This document shows, in pieces, positions 1-5,612 of a stretch of DNA of 6,568 nucleotides; position 1 is the first letter of the stretch; each line of letters starts with the position of its first letter. The stretch spans positions 1 through 6,568 of the forward strand of contig CANMFV010000060.1 of the NCBI GenBank assembly GCA_947496835.1, read 5' to 3'. This DNA comes from Flavobacteriales bacterium. GTDB lineage: Bacteria > Bacteroidota > Bacteroidia > Flavobacteriales_D > Crocinitomicaceae. The notes below the pieces were generated by a model. The model had not been told where the DNA came from. It searched no databases and worked only from the letters and a program-made list of their open reading frames with translations. Both the position numbers and the translations under genes were made by a program.

Positions 1-46
1 ACAAATACCTGACAACGTCGCTCAAAATAATTAATTACAAGTTTTA

Positions 47-2707
47 ATGCGTAATTTTATACAAATTCTAATACTTAATATTTTGAGAAATTTACTCCTA
101 ATTGCATTGTTGCACATTTTTCAACTGACATTTGCTCAGTCTATTAGTGTTCAAAATACAAGTGTTCACGATTTAGTTAATAATCAATTTTCAGGATTCT
201 CAGGGGCAGGTATTTCTGTTTTTAATGTTTCTGTGAATGGGACACTCATTGATTCTTCATTTACAGCAGGAAATCTAGCAGGCTTCATGAATACGAATAG
301 CCTTTTCCCAATTAATTCCGGTTTGTTAATTACAACCGGTAATTCCGCTGGAGCATTAGGGCCAAATACATCAACTTCTTTTACTAATAATAATCCTCTT
401 ACAACTATGGTTTCTAGCGATCCGCACCTAAGCCAAATCGCTGCAGGTAATGTAACGAATGGGATGGTACTTGAATTTGATTTTATTGCTGTTGGGGATT
501 CAATGTCGTTCAACTATATTTTCGGGTCTGAAGAATACCCAGAGTTCTCTCCTTCTTCATTTAATGACGTATTTGGCTTCTTTTTATGGGGGCCGGCAAT
601 TAGTGGTCCATATCAATTAGGTGGTTACCCAAATGGGGGAATAAATCTTGCAACCTTGCCTGATGGCACACCTGTTACCATCAATTCGGTAGGGGATGTT
701 TCAAACACCCAGTATTATGTATTTAATGATAACGGAATTGCATACGGAGATGCGATTCAATATGACGGCACAACTACTTTAATGTCTACCGGACATAATG
801 TGGTATGTGGAGAGGTTTACCACATCAAAATGGGCATTGCGAATGTTGGTGACCAATCTTTCGATTCAGGAGTACTGCTCAAAGCAAATAGTTTCATGTC
901 TAATTCTAGTGCGGCTTGTGGTAAGAACTATGGTATGGTCTATTATGATTACAATCAAAACTGCATAAAAGATTTTCAAGATCTTGGAATTCCAAACGTG
1001 AATATTACTATTGAGCCCGGCGCTTATGTTGCGACCACGAATCAAGGAGGTTTTTGGGTCTTAGACTCTCTTCCTTACAATAACTATACAATAACAATAG
1101 ATACCACGAATCTTTATTGGAATCTAACATGTCCAGTGACTCAAAGTTTTACCCTTGACGCGAACAATCAAACCATTCCAAATTTTGGATTAATTGACTC
1201 TAACCCTTGTACGGATCCTGATGTCAGTATTTATGCTCCTTTTTTAAGACCTTGTCTGCCAAATCAAATGATTTATGTTTCTGCATGCAACCAAAATTCG
1301 GCTAATGACATATTAGAAAATTCATATGTCGACGTCGAACTCGACCCTTTAATGACTGTCACATCCACTTCCATTCCTTTTACTCCTCAAGGTAACAATG
1401 TATACAGGTTTCAAACGGGAGATATATATCCGGGGAATTGCGCAAACATCAGCATCGCAACTACCATAAGTTCTCCAACGATTCTTTGTGAAAATTTAAT
1501 TGGTTTAACGCTGTGCATGGATGCCTTCTTATACCCTGAACAAGCTTGTGCATTAGATGTGATTCCAGCTACGCCAGTAACCAATAACGGAACCGGAGGT
1601 GTGTTCAATGGATTGCCAGTTCCATGTACAACACCATGGGATCAGAGCAGTTTAAGTGTAGATGGATGGTGTCAAGGAGACAGTGTATTCTTCTCAATTA
1701 CGAACAATGGACTTCCAGGAATTGGCGACATGAATTGTTATGCGCCTTTATGGATAACAGTTAACGTAGTGCTTACGTACACAGACTCCATTATTATTCA
1801 GGCTGGTCAGACCATCAATCAATCTTACCTTGGAAATGGTGATACGTGGATGTTAAATGTTGACCAACACCCACTACATCCGGGTAACTCGAATCCAATT
1901 GCCTATGTTGAAGCTTGTGGGGATACCTCTAACTTGATTTCGAACCTAATTAACGAATTTCCTCTTGATGATGCAGATCCAGATGTTGACACCTATTGTG
2001 GTGTAATTACGGCAAGCTACGATCCAAATGATAAAACTGGATTTCCATTGGGGCAGACCAATCAAAATTACATTCAAGCGAACCAACAATTGCAATATGT
2101 GATACGTTTTCAAAATACAGGAACAGATACAGCCTTTACGGTAATCATTCGAGACACCTTAGATACCGATTTAAATATTTTCACCGTAACACCAGGTGTC
2201 GCGAGTCATGCATATGAATTTAAAATGTATGGTCCTCGCGTGTTAGAATGGACTTTTACGAACATCAATTTACCGGATAGTTCAACCAATGAAGTAGAAA
2301 GTAATGGGTTTGTAACTTTTCATGTGGAGCAAGTTCCAAACTTAGTTCCAGGAACTGAAATAGAAAATGCGGCAGCAATCTATTTTGACTTCAATAGCCC
2401 GATCATTACAAACACTACGACCCATCGCATTTACGAAGGTTTTGTGAATGTTTTGGCTGTAAATGATCTAAGTGGCGTAAACCATCAAATCTTCATTTAT
2501 CCAAATCCAACTTCAAACTTCTTGACTATTAAAGGGGAAGAGATTTTGAGTCAAGGGTTTGAAGTCTATGACCAATTAGGAAGAGTGGTTTTGAATGGGA
2601 AACTTAATGGACTTTCTACAGAAGTTGATTTACAAGGACTTTCTAATGGCATTTATATTTTACAAATCGATGGAAACTTCCAAGCGGCTAAAATTGTCAA
2701 GGAGTAA
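47..2707 (+). CDS. Secreted choice-of-anchor L domain protein with type A T9SS sorting domain
   Basis: An 886-residue surface or secreted protein. Residues 1-30 form a Sec signal peptide: a hydrophobic core, then LTFA with likely cleavage before Q31. Residues about 40-285 resemble the choice-of-anchor L domain (GLLITTG near 92-98, FDFIAVGDSMSFNYIFGSEEY near 144-164, DVFGFFLWGP near 174-183). Residues 293-385 look like an SdrD B/carboxypeptidase-regulatory-like beta domain (VYYDYNQNCIKDFQDLGIPN). Residues 386-650 are a Cys-containing stretch I cannot name. Residues about 653-795 match the DUF7619 type (ASYDPNDKTGFPLG, IRFQNTGTDTAF, AAIYFDFNSPI). Residues 815-886 are a typical type A T9SS tail (IYPNPTSN, VYDQLGRVV, LSNGIYILQI), normally removed after transport across the outer membrane. 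The ligand or function is unknown; such proteins are often thought to act in adhesion. The ATG at 47 directly precedes the signal peptide. The gene is convergent with the next one, and its promoter probably lies partly outside the window. Confidence 0.93.
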   Translation: MRNFIQILILNILRNLLLIALLHIFQLTFAQSISVQNTSVHDLVNNQFSGFSGAGISVFNVSVNGTLIDSSFTAGNLAGFMNTNSLFPINSGLLITTGNSAGALGPNTSTSFTNNNPLTTMVSSDPHLSQIAAGNVTNGMVLEFDFIAVGDSMSFNYIFGSEEYPEFSPSSFNDVFGFFLWGPAISGPYQLGGYPNGGINLATLPDGTPVTINSVGDVSNTQYYVFNDNGIAYGDAIQYDGTTTLMSTGHNVVCGEVYHIKMGIANVGDQSFDSGVLLKANSFMSNSSAACGKNYGMVYYDYNQNCIKDFQDLGIPNVNITIEPGAYVATTNQGGFWVLDSLPYNNYTITIDTTNLYWNLTCPVTQSFTLDANNQTIPNFGLIDSNPCTDPDVSIYAPFLRPCLPNQMIYVSACNQNSANDILENSYVDVELDPLMTVTSTSIPFTPQGNNVYRFQTGDIYPGNCANISIATTISSPTILCENLIGLTLCMDAFLYPEQACALDVIPATPVTNNGTGGVFNGLPVPCTTPWDQSSLSVDGWCQGDSVFFSITNNGLPGIGDMNCYAPLWITVNVVLTYTDSIIIQAGQTINQSYLGNGDTWMLNVDQHPLHPGNSNPIAYVEACGDTSNLISNLINEFPLDDADPDVDTYCGVITASYDPNDKTGFPLGQTNQNYIQANQQLQYVIRFQNTGTDTAFTVIIRDTLDTDLNIFTVTPGVASHAYEFKMYGPRVLEWTFTNINLPDSSTNEVESNGFVTFHVEQVPNLVPGTEIENAAAIYFDFNSPIITNTTTHRIYEGFVNVLAVNDLSGVNHQIFIYPNPTSNFLTIKGEEILSQGFEVYDQLGRVVLNGKLNGLSTEVDLQGLSNGIYILQIDGNFQAAKIVKE

Positions 2708-2807
2708 GCGCTAAGATTACTCCTGTCTCTGAAAAGACACCAGACTATCTTGCGACAGGGATTTAGAACGTTTAATGTCCTGTAAAAGGTCCAGATAAGT
2801 AAGGCCA

Positions 2808-3821
2808 TTACTTCACCTCATATCCAAGCACCGGATAATACCCTTCGGGTGTTTCTACGTTGATATGGATTTCGCCATAATTGTAGGGGGTGAAATTCAA
2901 GACATAGGAAGCTTCTTTTTTCTCAAATGGAATCCAATCTCCAAGTTCATCGACTAGGTTAAAATGTAAATCTTCGTTGGATTTAATTTCAATCGTAATG
3001 CGCTCCTTTTGTTTGATCGTGCGTGTTTTAGGTGCGCTGACAATTTGAAATGGAAGAGATACAGCGTGCATTTCTGGAAGCTTGAAGGCCTTTTTTGTTT
3101 TCACGTGTATCAATAATTCATCCGCTGAAAAAAGACCATATTGAAATACCTTTGGTTGGAATTGTGGTAGGCGTTCGAATTCTGCCATGCTGATGGTTTG
3201 TGGGAGGAAATTCTGGTAAGGAATCTCGGCTAAGTGCGTGAAAATGGAATGTTTTGGGTCGACATTAAACCATTGTTCATCAAACTTTTTGGTAGATTGC
3301 ATGCGACCTCTACTGTCTTCAGATCCCGATCCTTGTCCCCAAGTGGCATCGTAAATTTTCCAAGCACCATCAATTTTTACGGCGTTCCAGGCATGATCGA
3401 CATCTCCAAATGAATCGCCTTCTGAATAACCATGGCCTTTCGCGTATCCAGAAACAGTTACCGCTTCAATGCCCGTTTTGACCGCAATTTCTGTAAACAA
3501 GTTCGCGAATCCGGCGCAAACGGCCAAACGCGTTCTCAACACATTTTCTGCTGAGTTATCACCAAAATCTCCAGAGTTGAAGGATTCATCGTCGTATGAA
3601 ACGTTATCCGTCATCCAAACATAAACAGCACGAGCCTTTTCTAAGTCCGTTCTCGCTGAGCGATTGATGTAAAACGCAATATCTTCGATGCTATATTCAG
3701 AATTAGCAGGACAATGACGCATGTAAGCATCAATGACATTAAATGGAGAGCGTTGGGTTTGACTTTGTGCGGCATCCACCAAATTTGGGAAAACGAACAT
3801 AAGTAGGAAGAAAGATTTCAT
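2808..3821 (-). CDS. Secreted transglutaminase-like domain protein
   Basis: A 337-residue protein. I place the start at the ATG at 3821 rather than an in-frame upstream start at 3881: it begins a clear signal peptide (MKSFFLLMFVFPNLVDAA, cleavage near residue 18) and is preceded by AAGGA about six bases upstream. Residues about 55-165 form a transglutaminase-like papain-fold core with all three expected catalytic residues: Cys102 in AVCAGFA, His143 in DHAWNAV and Asp158 in IYDATWG. The following WFNVDPKHSIFTHL segment (residues 184-197) resembles a motif commonly found after this core in Cyk3-like bacterial transglutaminase proteins. Residues about 225-337 are a predicted beta-rich domain of unknown role. 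Family members may be proteases, amidases or cross-linking enzymes, so the reaction and substrate cannot be assigned. There is no T9SS tail, so the product is probably periplasmic. It is transcribed alone, away from the crtA-like gene. Confidence 0.9.
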   Translation of the reverse strand: MKSFFLLMFVFPNLVDAAQSQTQRSPFNVIDAYMRHCPANSEYSIEDIAFYINRSARTDLEKARAVYVWMTDNVSYDDESFNSGDFGDNSAENVLRTRLAVCAGFANLFTEIAVKTGIEAVTVSGYAKGHGYSEGDSFGDVDHAWNAVKIDGAWKIYDATWGQGSGSEDSRGRMQSTKKFDEQWFNVDPKHSIFTHLAEIPYQNFLPQTISMAEFERLPQFQPKVFQYGLFSADELLIHVKTKKAFKLPEMHAVSLPFQIVSAPKTRTIKQKERITIEIKSNEDLHFNLVDELGDWIPFEKKEASYVLNFTPYNYGEIHINVETPEGYYPVLGYEVK

Positions 3822-3881
3822 AGGTGTCCTTTTTAGTACAATGAAAAAATTAAAAATGGTAACAGTTTCATCTGAGTTCAC

Positions 3882-3930
3882 TGTTCGTTGTCTGATGACC
3901 GATGTTCGTTTTTCGATGTAAGATGTTCGT
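3882..3930. repeat. Degenerate 7-base tandem repeat, seven units
   Basis: Forty-nine bases read as exactly seven consecutive heptamers with consensus TGTTCG(A/T). Units 1, 4 and 7 are identical (TGTTCGT), at 3882, 3903 and 3924, exactly 21 bases apart. Units 2, 3, 5 and 6 are TGTCTGA, TGACCGA, TTTTCGA and TGTAAGA. The T at position 1 and the G at position 6 are kept in all seven units. The array ends about 60 bases upstream of the transglutaminase-like ATG, so it may lie in that gene's promoter or leader. It could be a decayed microsatellite, a protein-binding array, or a copy of a genome-wide dispersed repeat; the sequence alone does not decide. Confidence 0.75.
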
Positions 3931-4053
3931 AATAGTTTACTAAATTGAAATTTAAGTGCATGTTAGCGTATAATAGCACAAGCAAAAAAACTTCTTGATC
4001 CGCGGCAGTTACCGAGAATAAATGATTAATTTTCCACTTGCCTATGGTGAATG

Positions 4054-4073
4054 CGACAATGCTATTATTGTCG
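4054..4073 (+). promoter_or_regulatory. Inverted repeat or hairpin at the 5' end of the crtA-like gene
   Basis: Two perfect 7-base arms, CGACAAT (4054-4060) and ATTGTCG (4067-4073), flank a 6-base loop and are followed by GTTTT. As RNA on the plus strand this is a short stem-loop with a weak U-run, resembling an attenuator or weak terminator. As DNA it could be a dyad operator. It lies 52 bases upstream of the GTG at 4125 that I prefer as the crtA-like start, and would fall inside the coding region if translation began at 4044. No plus-strand gene upstream needs a terminator here, which makes a role in controlling the downstream gene the more interesting option. Confidence 0.45.
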
Positions 4074-4124
4074 GTTTTACTGAAAAGAGAAGTATTGTCC
4101 CAAACATCATTCAAAGATAATTCA

Positions 4125-4832
4125 GTGAGTCAAATAACAACGAGTACCTTTTTCAACGTAGAAACCTTTTCAAATAAATGGTGGGCGTTTAAACAAATGC
4201 AGCTTGGAAAACGTCACTTAGAAAATGTACAAGGACTTACGTTTTTTAAAATTTTAGGCTCCGGAGCTAAAAATGGCTTTAGTGCAACTCCAAATTTCGG
4301 GACCTACGTGCTCTTTTGTGTGTGGGATAATGAGCAACAAGCCGAAGCTTTTTTTCATCAACATCCTTTTTTCATGGAGTACAAAAACCGAAGCAGCGAG
4401 CATTTTACGGCTTATTTGCATTCGGCCGAAGCGCATGGATTATGGGACGGAATCCAACCTTTTCAGAAAAGTGCACAATTGGACCCTGATAAACCGATTG
4501 TTGTTTTAACAAGAGCGCGTATCCGTTTTCGAAAACTGTATTCCTTCTGGAGTAGAGTAGGTTCTGTGAGTCAAAGTTTGGAAGGCTACGATGGACTCGC
4601 CTTGTCGATTGGCATCGGTGAATGGCCCTTGATACAGCAGGCAACCATTAGTATTTGGAAAACCCAAAAAGAAATGATGGATTATGCCTACACAAACACC
4701 AAGCATCGAGAAGTGGTCACAATGACCCGACAACTCAATTGGTACAAGGAAGAAATGTTCGCGCGATTCGTTCCGTATAAGTTTGAAGGCAACTGGGAAG
4801 GTAAAAATGCAAGTGATTTTTTGTGGAGATAG
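4125..4832 (+). CDS. crtA: Spheroidene monooxygenase (CrtA)-like protein
   Basis: A 235-residue protein, counting from the GTG at 4125, that I recognise as a CrtA homologue. Characteristic segments in order are FFKILGSG (residues 40-47), GFSATPN (51-57), the YVLFCVWDN strand (61-69), VVLTRARIR (126-134), SIGIGEWP (161-168), ATISIW (173-178) and NWYKEEMFARF (205-215). Purple-bacterial CrtA is a haem-dependent oxygenase that introduces the 2-keto group of spheroidenone, and a crtA-related flavobacterial gene has been described as a carotenoid 2-hydroxylase in myxol synthesis. This protein may therefore modify carotenoid end groups, but the substrate is inferred. It has no signal peptide. The start is uncertain: in-frame TTG 4038, ATG 4044, ATG 4059 and TTG 4095 are all open, but family similarity begins only at about ITTSTFF, just after 4125, and a hairpin lies at 4054-4073. 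No other carotenoid gene is adjacent. Confidence 0.8.
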   Translation: MSQITTSTFFNVETFSNKWWAFKQMQLGKRHLENVQGLTFFKILGSGAKNGFSATPNFGTYVLFCVWDNEQQAEAFFHQHPFFMEYKNRSSEHFTAYLHSAEAHGLWDGIQPFQKSAQLDPDKPIVVLTRARIRFRKLYSFWSRVGSVSQSLEGYDGLALSIGIGEWPLIQQATISIWKTQKEMMDYAYTNTKHREVVTMTRQLNWYKEEMFARFVPYKFEGNWEGKNASDFLWR

Positions 4833-4877
4833 ATTATAACGGATCACTTTTCTTAAAATCGGAGAACTTCATTCCTC

Positions 4878-4910
4878 TTTTGCACACACCTAAAAGAAGT
4901 CGTATTTTTA
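4878..4910 (+). promoter_or_regulatory. Bacteroidota-type promoter, probably giving a leaderless message
   Basis: TTTTG at 4878-4882 fits the -33 element, and TATTTTTA at 4903-4910 matches seven of eight positions of the Bacteroidota -7 consensus TAnnTTTG. Twenty bases separate TTG from TATTTTTA, close to the usual spacing. The -7 box ends only four bases before the ATG at 4915, so transcription would start at or within a few bases of that codon. No Shine-Dalgarno sequence is present, which agrees with a leaderless mRNA. CGTA and TACG around the TTTT (4901-4912) also form a small palindrome, probably incidental. Confidence 0.65.
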
Positions 4911-4914
4911 CGCT

Positions 4915-5385
4915 ATGAAATTCATTTTGACCACTTTCGCCTGTTTTCTATTTGGTTTTTCGATGGCGCAAAGCACCGTTTCAATTGATGGAGATTCTTT
5001 AGTAGGATTCGCCAAAAAGCAATTAGGTGTCACGTACAAATACGGCACATCAAGTCCAGGGAAATCATTTGATTGTTCTGGATTTACCAGTTTTGTATAC
5101 CGCTCATTCGGATTTACCAGTCCAAGAATGTCCAGTGAGTTTGTGAATTTTGGAACGAAAGTCGAACTAAATGAATGTAAAAAAGGAGATTGTTTGGTTT
5201 TTACCGGAACCAATTCTACTGATCGTCGGGCAGGACACGTTGGCATCGTAGTCGAAAATACCGATGGGAACATTCAATTTATTCATTGCTCTAGTGCAAA
5301 AAGTCATTACGGAGTGGTGATTTCTAATCTCAACGGAACCAACTACTCGAAACGCGTTTTAGAGGTGAGACGGGTGTTGGATTAG
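4915..5385 (+). CDS. Exported NlpC/P60 family peptidoglycan hydrolase
   Basis: A 156-residue, single-domain protein. Residues 1-18 are a signal peptide (MKFILTTFACFLFGFSMA), with cleavage expected before Q19; there is no lipobox. Residues about 27-156 are an NlpC/P60 domain: AKKQLGVTYKYGTSSPGKSF, then the catalytic Cys54 in FDCSGFTSFVY, SPRMSSEF, the KKGDCLVF turn (residues 89-96), His108 in GHVGIVVE and a third polar residue His124 in FIHCSS. Members cut the gamma-D-Glu to diamino-acid bond of peptidoglycan stem peptides, so this is probably a periplasmic endopeptidase in wall turnover. It lacks SH3 or LysM targeting domains and is short, as is common for this type in Bacteroidota. It has its own promoter (4878-4910), so it is probably not dependent on the crtA-like gene 82 bases upstream. 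Confidence 0.93.
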   Translation: MKFILTTFACFLFGFSMAQSTVSIDGDSLVGFAKKQLGVTYKYGTSSPGKSFDCSGFTSFVYRSFGFTSPRMSSEFVNFGTKVELNECKKGDCLVFTGTNSTDRRAGHVGIVVENTDGNIQFIHCSSAKSHYGVVISNLNGTNYSKRVLEVRRVLD

Positions 5386-5421
5386 GGCTACCAATCAGAA
5401 CATTTAACCTTTTCTTTTTTT
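5375..5421 (+). terminator. Possible weak terminator after the NlpC/P60 gene
   Basis: An imperfect stem (TGTT and GATT at 5375-5383 pairing with AATC and AACA at 5393-5402, with a small internal loop and a 9-base loop) spans the stop codon. Five bases later comes a pyrimidine tract (5408-5421) containing a run of seven T. The stem is AT-rich and weak, so this is tentative. Confidence 0.3.
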
Positions 5422-5612
5422 GTCTTCTTTGAACAGTTATGGTTTAGTTGCGAACCTCATTCAGTGAAAAGATACTTCTTGGAATTTGTGCTTTTAGCCA
5501 AAAGGGGGAATGGAGAATCAAAGCAACGTTCATCTTAAATAGCACGAATGGAGTTCCTACTGTCAATTCTGGAAATATCGGAGGTTTAATTAGCTTTTCG
5601 GAGGATTTACTT
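5386..5612. other. Intergenic spacer between convergent genes
   Basis: These 227 bases lie between the stop of the NlpC/P60 gene and the stop of the minus-strand CHU_C-type gene. Besides the pyrimidine tract at 5408-5430 I see nothing firm. A plus-strand frame starting at TTG 5448 (71 codons, overlapping the end of the opposing gene) and a mirrored minus-strand frame (5444-5638) are open, but neither has a ribosome binding site, a promoter or a family I recognise. Confidence 0.5.

Larger units (their letters stand above)
3822..4124. other. Divergent intergenic region between the transglutaminase-like and crtA-like genes
   Basis: About 303 bases with no gene I can support. It must hold the promoters of both flanking divergent genes. 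It contains a degenerate heptamer array (3882-3930) and a perfect inverted repeat (4054-4073). A minus-strand open frame at 3878-4114 runs through it, but its last codons only translate the heptamer array and it resembles no known protein. A TAATTTTC at 4027-4034 partly matches the Bacteroidota -7 element but has no TTG at the right distance upstream. If the crtA-like gene starts at 4044 or 4059 instead of 4125, the spacer shortens to about 220-240 bases. Confidence 0.6.

Noticed and set aside
184..1608. Minus-strand open frames inside the large plus-strand gene (184-513 and 1411-1608)
   Set aside because: They lie opposite clear domain-bearing coding sequence and have no independent support.
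2708..2807. Possible bidirectional terminator between the two convergent genes (TGTCT and AGACA at 2724-2739, CCTGTC and GACAGG at 2722-2759)
   Set aside because: The stems are only 5-6 bp, one has a 26-base loop, and no T-run follows on either strand.
3822..3881. N-terminal extension of the transglutaminase-like protein to 3881
   Set aside because: The internal ATG at 3821 has a good ribosome binding site and directly begins a typical signal peptide, which the extension would bury.
3956..3979. GTGC and GCAC dyad in the divergent spacer
   Set aside because: The arms are only 4 bases with a 16-base gap, which is expected by chance.
4027..4034. TAATTTTC as a -7 promoter element for the crtA-like gene
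   Set aside because: It matches most of the consensus, but the nearest upstream TTG (3995-3997) is 29 bases away, too far to be convincing.
3878..4114. Minus-strand open frame of 78 codons in the divergent spacer
   Set aside because: It begins at a TTG, overlaps the hairpin region, and its C-terminal codons merely translate the heptamer array; it resembles no known protein.
4254..5273. Other open frames overlapping the crtA-like and NlpC/P60 genes on both strands
   Set aside because: They are shadows of genes with recognisable catalytic and family motifs in the chosen frames.
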